Origin: Planctomycetota bacterium | GTDB lineage: Bacteria; Planctomycetota; SZUA-567 | Assembly (NCBI GenBank): GCA_020860865.1 | Contig: JAJBTL010000149.1 | Coordinates: forward strand, 1-11,508 | Reading direction: 5' to 3' | DNA length: 11,508 nucleotides | In this document: in pieces, positions 1 to 6,091 of the stretch | How the letters are laid out: each line of letters opens with the position of its first letter | Numbering within the stretch: the first letter of the stretch is position 1 | Notes under the pieces: generated by a model | Seen by the model: the letters and a program-made list of their open reading frames with translations, nothing else | What the model was told of the DNA's origin: nothing | The model's database searches: none | Program-made: the position numbers and the translations under genes

Positions 1-375
1 CCCGATGACCATCCCGGCACACCCGCCCACCGCCTGCAACACGCGGAGCTGGATGAACACGCGGATGTCATGGGTGAACGAGAGCCCGAGGGACGCCGCC
101 GCGTACAAGGCCATCCCGAGAAGGAGCGGGCCACGCCGACCAAACCGATCGATAATCGGCCCATACACCGGCTGCCCGATGGCGAGGCCGATGAAGAAGA
201 CGGAAAGCGTCATCTGCACCGTCCCGAGGTCGGTCCCCAGTTCGGTCGCGATGGTGGGAAAGGCCGTCAGGTACATGTCGATGGAAAACGGCGCAAACGA
301 AAACAGCGTCCCCAATAATACCGTCAACGCCCCCGCCCGCACCTGTTTTGATTCGCCTATGGCTATCGTATTCAC
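1..375 (-). CDS. Bcr/CflA-family MFS drug exporter, N-terminal part (cut by window edge)
   Basis: This is the first 125 codons of a major facilitator superfamily transporter of the inner membrane, reading off the left edge. The translation begins MNTIAIGESKQVRAG and continues with a first membrane helix that contains SIDMYLTAFPTIA, which matches the Bcr/CflA signature (IDMYLPA.P). The MFS motif A follows as GQPVYGPIIDRFGRRGP, with the conserved D-R-x-G-R-R. The start is a GTG at 375-373. It lies 4 bases after the stop of the marR-like gene, with an AAGGA-type site inside the end of that gene, so the two are almost certainly co-transcribed and translationally coupled. By family it would be a proton-driven exporter of drugs or small metabolites; the substrate cannot be read from this fragment. 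A MarR repressor in front suggests induction by the exported compound. Confidence 0.88.
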   Translation of the reverse strand, partial: MNTIAIGESKQVRAGALTVLLGTLFSFAPFSIDMYLTAFPTIATELGTDLGTVQMTLSVFFIGLAIGQPVYGPIIDRFGRRGPLLLGMALYAAASLGLSFTHDIRVFIQLRVLQAVGGCAGMVIG

Positions 376-379
376 CTTG

Positions 380-838
380 TCACATCCTTTCAAAAAACCC
401 GTTCGTCACCGCCTGGACGTGTTCGGACAATGTCTCGAGAACCCGGATGGCGGTCCGGCACTCGCCGTCGCGGATATCTCCGAGCGCCGCCGCCAACGCG
501 GCATGGTAGGAATCGACGTAGCGGGAATGGAACTCCTCCCCCTTCTCCGTCAGGCTTATAGCGACGAACCGCCGGTCACCCGGCACACTCGCCTTCCTGA
601 CATAGCCGAGCGCTTCCAACTCGGTAATCAATTTCGTAATGCTTGGAGCGGTACTTTTCATCACCGTGCCGACGTCGCTGACATAGACGGCGTCCTTCTC
701 CTTTACCAACTGGTGGATGGCATCCATGACATGCGCATGGCGCGGCACCACTCCCTCCGGCAACGGCGGCAGCATCTGGAGCGCCTTCCGCGCCAAATGG
801 CAGGCATCCAACAGGTCTTTCACCAGGCGTTGATTCAT
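380..838 (-). CDS. MarR-family transcriptional regulator
   Basis: This 152-residue protein has the usual MarR length. The winged helix-turn-helix lies at about residues 50-100: the recognition-helix region contains STAPSITKLITELEALGYV, the wing contains GDRR (residues 87-90), and the strand after it is FVAISLTEKG. Helices on both sides would form the dimer interface. I chose the ATG at 838-836 because the protein then starts MNQRLVKDLL at normal family length; an in-frame extension upstream would run through the AT-rich promoter and operator. It is the first gene of an operon with the MFS exporter. By family it should be a dimeric repressor released by small phenolic or cationic ligands, probably controlling itself and the exporter through the palindrome at 866-893. 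The ribosome binding site is weak. Confidence 0.9.
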   Translation of the reverse strand: MNQRLVKDLLDACHLARKALQMLPPLPEGVVPRHAHVMDAIHQLVKEKDAVYVSDVGTVMKSTAPSITKLITELEALGYVRKASVPGDRRFVAISLTEKGEEFHSRYVDSYHAALAAALGDIRDGECRTAIRVLETLSEHVQAVTNGFFERM

Positions 839-865
839 GGCTGTCCGATCTTTTATAATAAGGTA

Positions 866-919
866 GTTACTTTTGGTAATTATCTTAGGTAACTTTATCT
901 TATCTCCAGCCTTTGTCAA
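866..919 (-). promoter_or_regulatory. Promoter and candidate MarR operator of the regulator-exporter operon
   Basis: On the minus strand a perfect -35 box TTGACA lies at 919-914. A fair -10 box TAAAGT lies 16 bases further at 897-892. Overlapping its downstream edge is an imperfect 28-bp palindrome (866-893) with outer arms GTTAC/GTAAC and a symmetrical centre TAATTA. Size, AT-rich centre and position fit a MarR-type operator that blocks RNA polymerase. Binding by the adjacent MarR protein is inferred. Confidence 0.6.
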
Positions 920-980
920 CCCAAAATCTAAAAGATGCAAAGCAAAGCGAGGGGATACGACGAATTTTCAGCGCGTTCAG

Positions 981-986
981 TATAAT
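981..986 (+). promoter_or_regulatory. Likely -10 box of the ribB leader transcript
   Basis: A perfect TATAAT lies 85 bases before the FMN aptamer, in the right place and direction to start the leader RNA. No good -35 hexamer stands 16-18 bases before it, so the promoter is only partly supported. Confidence 0.4.
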
Positions 987-1070
987 CCCAGTCAGAAGTT
1001 GGGAGTGCGTTTACCACGACAGGAATGCGCCGCCTCTTGAAAAAAAATCTCCCCGGGAGAAAATAAAACC

Positions 1071-1208
1071 CATTCTCAGGGCGGGGTGCAAGTCCCCCCC
1101 GGCGGTGACTCCTTCGGGAGAAGCCCGCGAGCGCCTTTCCGAGTGGAAATGGTTGCAGATCTGGTGCGATTCCAGGGCCGACGGTAACAGTCCGGATGGA
1201 AGAGAATG
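1071..1208 (+). ncRNA. FMN riboswitch (RFN element)
   Basis: The sequence follows the RFN consensus from end to end: the GGGCGGGGTGCAAGTCCCC block, CCGGCGGTGA, AGCCCGCGAGCGCC, a GCAGATCTGGTG arm, GATTCCAG, GCCGACGG and AGTCCGGATGGAAGAGAATG. The closing P1 stem is visible as CATTCTC (1071-1077) pairing with GAGAATG (1202-1208), 7 perfect base pairs. The family binds flavin mononucleotide and lowers expression of riboflavin genes when FMN is plentiful. Here it stands 250 bases before ribB and should control ribB and the DJ-1-like gene behind it. The expression platform is not obvious; see the separate leader hairpin entry. Confidence 0.96.
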
Positions 1209-1354
1209 TGCAGGAAGTGGCATTGTGTCCTGTTTTGGCGTCGGTCGCATCGTCCTCCATACCGGATGGATGGTGTCGCATCGGAATCGTAGCGTTTTAA
1301 ATTGATTGGGGACCTTCCCCCACGCTTTTCGGTTGCTTCCAGTAAAAACCGTAA

Positions 1355-1380
1355 AACGTGGAAGGCACCACGTTCTCTTT
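1355..1380 (+). terminator. Possible intrinsic terminator in the ribB leader (candidate expression platform)
   Basis: A 7-bp perfect hairpin, AACGTGG (1355-1361) pairing with CCACGTT (1368-1374) around a 6-base loop, is followed by CTCTTT. It lies between the FMN aptamer and ribB, so FMN could act by premature termination here. The U-run is weak and I found no clear antiterminator pairing. The platform could instead act on translation or through Rho. Confidence 0.3.
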
Positions 1381-1461
1381 AAAATGCGCCAGCCAATTCA
1401 CCGCAAATCCCCTCCCGGCTTCCGCCCTGATTCCAGTTTTCCCTGTCGAAAAGGAGAAACA

Positions 1462-2103
1462 ATGAATCGGGAAAAGGAATCAGCCGCAGTACACGACCGT
1501 ATCGGTAATGCCCTCGCTTCACTCCGTTCCGGAAATGGCGTCCTCGTGGTCGATGATGCCGACCGCGAAAACGAGGGCGACCTCATTTTCCCCGCCGAAA
1601 CGCTGACAGACACGCAGATGGCGATGTTAATCCGCGAATGCAGCGGCATTGTCTGCCTCTGCCTGACTCCGGACAGGGCGGCGGTGTTGCGGCTCCATCC
1701 CATGGTCGCGGAAAATACCAGTAGATACGGCACCGCCTTCACCTGCAGTATCGAAGCGTCCAGCGGCGTGACGACGGGCGTTTCGGCGCAGGACCGCGTC
1801 GCCACAATCAAAGCGGCGGTGGCTCGGGAGGCGAAGCCGGAGGATCTCAACCGGCCGGGCCACGTGTTCCCCCTCGTCGCCAGGCCGGGCGGCGTGCTGG
1901 AACGAAGCGGACACACCGAGGCGACGGTGGATCTGATGCGATTGGCGGGATTCAGTCCGGCCGGCGTTCTCTGCGAACTGACTCTGCCGGACGGCAGAAT
2001 GGCGAAAATGGCAGAAATAGAGGCATTTTCACAACACGAAAATATTCCCATCGTGTCGGTCGCGGATATCGTCGCCTATCGCCAGCGGGAGGAATGCGCA
2101 TGA
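1462..2103 (+). CDS. ribB: 3,4-dihydroxy-2-butanone 4-phosphate synthase, single-function (RibB)
   Basis: RibB converts ribulose 5-phosphate to 3,4-dihydroxy-2-butanone 4-phosphate plus formate, the four-carbon half of riboflavin. The 213-residue protein matches E. coli RibB nearly end to end. The acidic active-site loop DDADRENEGD is at residues 31-40, followed by SGIVCLCLT (61-69), the TSRYGT/TTGVSAQDR region (86-112), LNRPGHVFPL (129-138) and SGHTEATVDLM (149-159). It ends at RQREECA with no GTP cyclohydrolase II domain, so it is not a RibBA fusion. The start ATG at 1462 has AAGGAGA at good spacing; an upstream in-frame extension runs through the leader and is not coding. It lies behind an FMN riboswitch, and its stop overlaps the start of the next gene (ATGA). 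No other riboflavin gene is in the window, so ribA, ribD, ribE and ribH must be elsewhere. Confidence 0.97.
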   Translation: MNREKESAAVHDRIGNALASLRSGNGVLVVDDADRENEGDLIFPAETLTDTQMAMLIRECSGIVCLCLTPDRAAVLRLHPMVAENTSRYGTAFTCSIEASSGVTTGVSAQDRVATIKAAVAREAKPEDLNRPGHVFPLVARPGGVLERSGHTEATVDLMRLAGFSPAGVLCELTLPDGRMAKMAEIEAFSQHENIPIVSVADIVAYRQREECA

Positions 2104-2693
2104 AAGAAGCGCTCTTTGTCCTCATAGACGAATACGCGGATTGGGAACCAGCCCTCCTCGCGGCCGGGTTGCGGCGCGGCTTCGGGTTGTGGGAACCACG
2201 TTATTCGGTACGGACCGTGGCGCCCGGTTCATCGCCGGTAATATCGATAGGCGGGTTCCGGACAATGCCCGATTATACCTGCGACAACGCGCCGGACGAC
2301 TTTGCCGCGCTCATCCTCATTGGCGGGACCGACTGGTTCGGATCCGGCGCGGCGGCGGTGCTGCCGCTGGTTCGCCGGGCAATCGCGATTGACGCCGTTC
2401 TTGGCGCCATCTGCGACGCTTCCGTGTTTCTTGGCGCCCACGGTTTTCTCAATGCCGTCAACCACACAAGTAACGGTCTGGGCTATTTACAAGAAAAGGC
2501 GGGAGCCGCCTACACCGGCGAGACGATCTACCGGCACGACGCGCCTTCGGTTCGCGACAAGAAAATTGTGACTGCGAACGGGGCCGGGTTTATTGATTTC
2601 GCCATGGATGTGCTTGACGCGTTGGAGGCGGCACCTCGGGAAAAACTCGATATGTTTTCAACCATGTATAAACAAGGCCTGTACCCGGCCTAA
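2100..2693 (+). CDS. DJ-1/PfpI-family protein (class I glutamine amidotransferase-like fold)
   Basis: This 197-residue protein has the DJ-1/PfpI pattern: an N-terminal strand ALFVLIDEYADWE with a conserved acidic residue (Glu16 region), the LILIGG strand-turn at residues 71-76, and the nucleophile elbow GAICDASVFLGAHGFLN with Cys105. The segments VNHTSNGLGYL and KKIVTANGAGFIDFA are typical of the YdeA/YoaZ-like subgroup. Family members are glyoxalases, deglycases, chaperones or of unknown activity; the exact reaction cannot be assigned. I chose the ATG at 2100 because GGGAGGA (2087-2093) is then 6 bases away; the in-frame ATG at 2094 has no spacing. The ATGA overlap with ribB puts it in an FMN-regulated operon, which is unusual for this family. 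A role in coping with reactive carbonyl or sugar intermediates is speculation. Confidence 0.88.
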   Translation: MKEALFVLIDEYADWEPALLAAGLRRGFGLWEPRYSVRTVAPGSSPVISIGGFRTMPDYTCDNAPDDFAALILIGGTDWFGSGAAAVLPLVRRAIAIDAVLGAICDASVFLGAHGFLNAVNHTSNGLGYLQEKAGAAYTGETIYRHDAPSVRDKKIVTANGAGFIDFAMDVLDALEAAPREKLDMFSTMYKQGLYPA

Positions 2694-2710
2694 TTATCCA
2701 CTATGACTTT

Positions 2711-2750
2711 TTATCGCCGCCCGGTCGATTGGCCGGGCGGCGATTGTTTG
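2711..2750 (+). terminator. Strong intrinsic terminator of the ribB operon
   Basis: A 14-bp stem with one G-U pair (2713-2726 with 2731-2744, GC-rich, GATT loop) follows the DJ-1-like gene and is trailed by TGTTTG. The hairpin is very stable. It also lies just past the end of the convergent GNAT gene, but that side has no U-run. Confidence 0.75.
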
Positions 2751-2782
2751 CACACTGCTGGCTGTATCAGGCCATGGTACGG

Positions 2783-3262
2783 TTAAAGTGAGAAGGCGTT
2801 CGTTTTATGGAAGTATACAAGCTGCAATCCGGGCGCCACCATTTCCTCCTTGTACCGCACATAGCCTAATCGCTCGTACAGCGCCATGTTTCGGGTACTT
2901 TTGGAACTGGTGAAAAGTTCGCAGCGAAACACCGGGAAATATTTCTCAATAGTCGTGAGTAAACGAGTGCCAAGGCCCTGCCCCCGATATTCCGGCAGCA
3001 CCATGAGCTTTCCGATGCACAGAGTTGCCGCTTCGACATGCCCGCGAACCGATCCGATGATTTCCCCGTCCGGCGTGACCGCCTTCAGAATGATGCCAAT
3101 CGAATAATCCTGACGCGTGTCTTCAAGCGTATCCTGAAGCGGCGGGATGGAAAAATCGTTCAGGAGTTCGGCCTCGCTCCGGTAGGCGCGGTGCTGTAAA
3201 TCCAGGATTGCCTGGAGGTCGGCCTCACCGGCGGGAAGGATTTCCAGTTCCGAAATGTCCAC
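2783..3262 (-). CDS. GNAT-family N-acetyltransferase
   Basis: This 159-residue protein has the length and order of a single-domain GNAT enzyme, which moves an acetyl group from acetyl-CoA to an amine. Motif A, the pyrophosphate-binding core, is LMVLPEYRGQGLGTRLL (residues 86-102) with the R/Q-x-x-G-x-G signature in RGQGLG. It is preceded by the strand GEIIGSVRG and followed by SSKSTRNMALYERLGYV, the motif B region near the CoA. I chose the GTG at 3262-3260 because GGAGG sits 6 bases before it; a TTG further upstream has no such site. The substrate cannot be predicted. The gene converges on the ribB operon terminator. A 30-codon ORF ends directly in front of it and contains its ribosome binding site. 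Confidence 0.88.
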   Translation of the reverse strand: MDISELEILPAGEADLQAILDLQHRAYRSEAELLNDFSIPPLQDTLEDTRQDYSIGIILKAVTPDGEIIGSVRGHVEAATLCIGKLMVLPEYRGQGLGTRLLTTIEKYFPVFRCELFTSSKSTRNMALYERLGYVRYKEEMVAPGLQLVYFHKTNAFSL

Positions 3263-3263
3263 T

Positions 3264-3356
3264 TTAATCCTCCAACCAGGGAACGTCAGAGTGCCGGCCG
3301 GCAAGGTTCGGCTCCTCGACGGTGTGAATGCCGAATCCGACCATGTCGTTCACCAT
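3264..3356 (-). CDS. Possible 30-residue leader peptide coupled to the GNAT gene
   Basis: An ATG at 3356-3354 opens a 30-codon ORF beginning MVNDMVGFGIHTVEEPN and ending DVPWLED, with its TAA at 3266-3264, one base before the GNAT start. The GNAT Shine-Dalgarno site lies inside its last codons, so translating this ORF would affect GNAT initiation. The composition is protein-like, but its own ribosome binding site is weak and I do not recognise a family. It could be a regulatory leader, a small protein or the remnant of an older, longer gene. Confidence 0.3.
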   Translation of the reverse strand: MVNDMVGFGIHTVEEPNLAGRHSDVPWLED

Positions 3357-3456
3357 ATACGTTAAATTTACCAATTATCCATGAAAGGACGTAATTGATA
3401 TAGCGGACAGCTATTGCAGGGTAGCACTTTATAACTCTTATAACAGGAGTACAACA

Positions 3457-3690
3457 ATGGATCAACGCAAAAACAATGGTAAACGCGGCAGCTCGCAGCA
3501 GGGTTCAGGTGACCGTTGCCGCGACGAAAACGGCCGGTTTGAAAGCTGCGACAATAACAGCAGCAGCAACAGCAGCAACTCCAAGTCGAACTCCGGCGGC
3601 AACAAGTCCTCCGACAGCAAATCCTCGGGCAACCGTTCGTCCAACGAACGCTGCCGCGATGAAAACGGCCGTTTCGAGAGCTGCGAATAA
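3457..3690 (+). CDS. Ser/Asn-rich micro-protein with two identical CRDENGRFESC repeats
   Basis: A 77-residue protein with a good AGGAG site in front. It has three parts: a basic, Gly/Ser/Gln-rich head (1-19), the repeat RCRDENGRFESC (20-31), a 32-residue linker of mostly Ser, Asn, Lys and Gly (33-64), then the repeat again as RCRDENGRFESC (65-76) and a final Glu. The two repeats are identical over 12 residues although their DNA differs at synonymous sites, so the protein sequence is under selection. There is no signal peptide or membrane segment; it should be cytoplasmic and largely disordered. Each Cys pair is separated by 9 residues and could form a disulfide loop or a metal site. The DENGRF core recalls the RD-x-x-GRF signature of short bacterial stress-type proteins (KGG-like), but I cannot assign a family or function. 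Confidence 0.7.
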   Translation: MDQRKNNGKRGSSQQGSGDRCRDENGRFESCDNNSSSNSSNSKSNSGGNKSSDSKSSGNRSSNERCRDENGRFESCE

Positions 3691-3706
3691 TCGAAAATAA
3701 GTATAG

Positions 3707-3826
3707 TAAACCTATCTTACCTCATGACTCCGTCGTCACGGCATGAATGATTGGTTGTGGTTTTAGCCCGCTTTCGGGATAAAACCCCGGAAAATCAATT
3801 CTCCCCGTCGCGGTGGTAAGGGTTTA
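3707..3826 (+). ncRNA. Candidate branched structured RNA (unassigned)
   Basis: Between the micro-protein gene and its terminator lies a 120-base stretch with nested pairing. The closing stem P1 is TAAACC (3707-3712) with GGTTTA (3821-3826), stacked on CTTACC (3716-3721) with GGTAAG (3815-3820): 12 Watson-Crick pairs with one 3-base bulge. Inside are P2, TCATG/CATGA plus CCGT/ACGG around CGTC (3722-3746), and P3, GGTTTTA/TAAAACC plus CCCG/CGGG around CTTT (3759-3786), possibly lengthened by TGATT (3748-3752) with AATCA (3793-3797). It matches no riboswitch or small RNA family that I recognise. A terminator follows 19 bases later and no plus-strand gene follows, so it would be a 3' UTR element or a separate small RNA rather than a cis-acting riboswitch. 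The pairing is visible; the function is unknown. Confidence 0.5.
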
Positions 3827-3844
3827 GATCGGTTAGGCAACAAT

Positions 3845-3882
3845 AAAACCCACTACTCCGGCGTTATGGAGAGTGGGTTTTT
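3845..3882. terminator. Bidirectional intrinsic terminator
   Basis: The stem is AAACCCACT (3846-3854) with AGTGGGTTT (3872-3880), continued by CTCC with GGAG after a one-base bulge, around an 8-base loop. On the plus strand it ends in T5 (3878-3882); on the minus strand it ends in TTTTATTG. It closes the micro-protein/RNA unit and the convergent ltrA-like gene. Confidence 0.85.
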
Positions 3883-3982
3883 CTGTCTAAAATCGACCAG
3901 TTGTTACGTTACTAACTTTAGATGACCTACGGCGCCGGCCACGATTCCCTCTTCGCCAGGGCGATACTTGAGGTGCGGACAC

Positions 3983-5170
3983 CTAGGCCGCTCCATTCTT
4001 TCCATTGGCGAGAAGCATGCGCGACCCAACGAGCTCGAGGGCAAAACATAACCCGAGAAGGGAGACGCTTAGAATAACCGGCGGTGAAAGAAACACGTCG
4101 ATTGAGTACAACGCCGTCATGAGTATTAATATTGCGACGGCTTTCTTGACGCCCGGATCCAAACCGCTTTGTCGATGGTGATAAAACACGCCGTGTTTGC
4201 AGATGAAAAAGACGGCGGCTGAACCGAAGAGAAAATCTAATAATGTCCGTCTCGGCAAGTGGTCGGCGTAAAGAAGATGCAGATTGGCCGCCAGGATCAT
4301 GATGGCGGCCAGAATGAAGAAATGACTGTACAATATCAACTGACCGTTCGTGTTGAGATGCCGGTCCAGAGTGTTCTCGAAGTCGTGGAAATATGATCCC
4401 CACATCACGCTGATAAGGAAAAAAGACGCGGCGGCAAATGCCATCGAGTATCCGCTGTCCCCGCTCTCCGACAAGATATCGGTAATGGATACCAGACTTT
4501 CGCCAAACGCGATGAGAACGAATAGGCCCAATCGTTCACTCAAATGGGGCAGGTTGACCGGTGTATATTTCAAATACCCGCGAAAAAACAACGGTAAAAC
4601 AATATCTGCGAAAATGCCCGCATACATGATGGTGTAGCGCCAATTGCCGCTGAAAAAAATAGAGGAACCGGTAATGACCGCGCCCGCCGTGAACAACCGC
4701 GAAAGAACGCTGGCCGTTCGGCATCTGGCATCGTCCAGCCGACGTTTACCGGCCTGGACGTACTGTGCGACGGTGAGCGCCCTGAAACCAAGATAACTCA
4801 GAAGGAAAATATGGTACGTGCTATTGTTGAAATCAAAGTTTATATGCACTGTCATCAGGATAAGACAGAACATCTGTAAAAGCATATAGATTGCCGGATG
4901 GTTGATTTCGTCGCTGTACCGGTTGAAAAGCATGGTCTGCCCGGCCCACAGCCAGAACATGGGAAACACCATGAGAAGAAACTCGCCGAAGTACTGATGG
5001 ACCTGTTCGGGATGATGCTCCGCATTTATCAATATCCGGGTAATAAGGGATACAGTGGTGACGAAGACAAGATCGAAAAAAGTTCCAGCCACGAGACTTT
5101 TTTCTCTTCCAAGCCGGCTCCTCCGTGCGGCTGGACTACCACTCCAGCCTTGACCACCCCCCACCGGCAT
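3983..5170 (-). CDS. LtrA-family (low temperature requirement A) membrane protein
   Basis: A very hydrophobic protein of about 395 residues with roughly ten predicted membrane helices. The LtrA hallmarks are FFDLVFV (residues 31-37) at the start of the first helix and HLSERLGLFVLIAFGES (209-225), matching the family's H-x-x-E-R-x-G-L-F-x-x-I-x-x-G-E-S. The family, named after a Listeria gene needed for growth in the cold, has no established biochemical activity. The start is uncertain. The ATG at 5170-5168 has a weak GGA site, and a GTG at 5218-5216 would add 16 residues but has no Shine-Dalgarno site. It is transcribed divergently from the HxlR regulator, which is the most likely local controller. 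The usual E-L before FFDLVFV is replaced by G-T here. Confidence 0.87.
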   Translation of the reverse strand: MPVGGGQGWSGSPAARRSRLGREKSLVAGTFFDLVFVTTVSLITRILINAEHHPEQVHQYFGEFLLMVFPMFWLWAGQTMLFNRYSDEINHPAIYMLLQMFCLILMTVHINFDFNNSTYHIFLLSYLGFRALTVAQYVQAGKRRLDDARCRTASVLSRLFTAGAVITGSSIFFSGNWRYTIMYAGIFADIVLPLFFRGYLKYTPVNLPHLSERLGLFVLIAFGESLVSITDILSESGDSGYSMAFAAASFFLISVMWGSYFHDFENTLDRHLNTNGQLILYSHFFILAAIMILAANLHLLYADHLPRRTLLDFLFGSAAVFFICKHGVFYHHRQSGLDPGVKKAVAILILMTALYSIDVFLSPPVILSVSLLGLCFALELVGSRMLLANGKNGAA

Positions 5171-5327
5171 TATTCCGAATTTTACGGCATGGCGTCGCCA
5201 ATTGGAATATACGGCCACTTTTTTATTCCACAGGTCTGGTCGATAAAAACACTGGCTGGTATACTGGGCGGCGGGAACACTGCGGCACGATGGAAACCCG
5301 CGTCTTTCTTCAGGGACAACTTCGGCG

Positions 5328-5369
5328 TGACGCGTAACGCAAACTGCGAAACGTTTTTTTACGCCGTCA
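5328..5369. promoter_or_regulatory. Large inverted repeat in the ltrA-hxlR divergent region (candidate HxlR operator)
   Basis: TGACGCGTAA (5328-5337) is repeated in inverse as TTACGCCGTCA (5359-5369), identical apart from one extra C. The arm centres are about three helical turns apart. The core GCGTAA occurs a third time at 5384-5389, running into the HxlR start codon. The position just upstream of the regulator gene fits autoregulation and control of the divergent gene. Binding is inferred, and no confident -35/-10 pair was found here. Confidence 0.45.
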
Positions 5370-5388
5370 TTATAGAAAAGGTTGCGTA

Positions 5389-5790
5389 ATGGAAAAAAGT
5401 AAAGGCACGGCCAAGGCCCAATGCCCGGTGGAATACACCCTTACTCAAATCAGCGGCAAATGGCGCATCAAGATCCTCAAGGAACTGTCGCAAGGACCGG
5501 TTCGTTATGGACAGATTGGCCGGTCGATTCAGGGTATAAGTGCCAAAGTTCTTATCCATCACCTGCGGGAGATGGAGGAGGACGGACTCGTTGTCCGCAC
5601 GGTGTACCCGGAAGTACCGCCACGCGTGGAGTACTCGCTCACCCGGGCCGGGGTCAGTGTTTTTTCCATGCTGTCCACCCTGCGCGATTGGGGGCTGGTT
5701 GCCGGTAAGGAGGCACAGGTGGAATGCCGCAATTGTGAAAAGTGCGTTCCAAGAAACTACCAATGGCTTACCGAGGACCCGGACACATAA
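5389..5790 (+). CDS. HxlR-family regulator with a C-terminal CxxCxxC cluster
   Basis: This 133-residue protein carries the HxlR domain: CPVEYTLTQISGKWRIKIL at residues 12-30, then RYGQIGRSIQGISAKVLIHHLREMEEDGLV (39-68) as the helix-turn-helix, then the wing PRVEYSLTRAG. Cys12 is the N-terminal cysteine that senses electrophiles or oxidants in family members such as YodB and HypR. Beyond the usual domain the protein adds CRNCEKC (residues 113-119), a C-x2-C-x2-C cluster that could bind metal or act in redox sensing. The ATG at 5389 has AAGG 7 bases upstream. It diverges from the ltrA-like gene and precedes the small barrel-protein gene, whose upstream region holds several palindromes, so both are candidate targets. 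Regulation by reactive electrophiles or quinones is inference. Confidence 0.92.
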   Translation: MEKSKGTAKAQCPVEYTLTQISGKWRIKILKELSQGPVRYGQIGRSIQGISAKVLIHHLREMEEDGLVVRTVYPEVPPRVEYSLTRAGVSVFSMLSTLRDWGLVAGKEAQVECRNCEKCVPRNYQWLTEDPDT

Positions 5791-5805
5791 ATTGATAGCC
5801 CGAAC

Positions 5806-5829
5806 AAGGCGGTTTTCGCCAACCGCCTT
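5806..5829 (+). terminator. Hairpin after the HxlR gene
   Basis: A perfect 9-bp stem AAGGCGGTT/AACCGCCTT with a 6-base loop lies 15 bases after the HxlR stop codon. No U-run follows, so it may end transcription only weakly or protect the 3' end of the mRNA. Confidence 0.45.
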
Positions 5830-5984
5830 CCCGCCAGTATTTCCAACCAAGCATGGTTTCTCATCGAGTTGCCTGAAGAACCGCCAATACTCGACCGGAG
5901 AACCAGCACCGCCGTGGCCTCTTCGCGAAAAAAGAATAAACCGCCTCCCTGCAAATCCCGTCCAGCGACATTTTTCACCTCAAG

Positions 5985-6018
5985 GTTAGTACGATAACAA
6001 AAAGGTGCCTACTTGCAC
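5985..6018. promoter_or_regulatory. Two tandem 4-6-4 palindromes, candidate operator of the barrel-protein gene
   Basis: GTTA-N6-TAAC (5985-5998) and GTGC-N6-GCAC (6005-6018) have equal geometry and start exactly 20 bp apart, so they face the same side of the helix. The span also contains AGTA (5988-5991) and TACT (6010-6013) as outer half-sites, which recalls the TACT/AGTA-type sites of YodB-like HxlR regulators. The HxlR gene just upstream is the natural candidate binder. Confidence 0.4.
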
Positions 6019-6091
6019 GAAGGAAAATATGAGGTAGTAATGAATACATGCCGCGCGCAAGGCAGTACGGTCTTTTCGAAATCATTATTTA

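Noticed and set aside
5..892. Long plus-strand frame opposite the MFS and MarR genes.
   Set aside because: The minus strand encodes two clear protein families here; the plus frame is a GC-rich shadow rich in Arg and Pro.
3702..3707. TATAGT as the promoter of the candidate structured RNA.
   Set aside because: No -35 box at the right distance, and a start 6-7 bases downstream would remove one strand of the closing stem.
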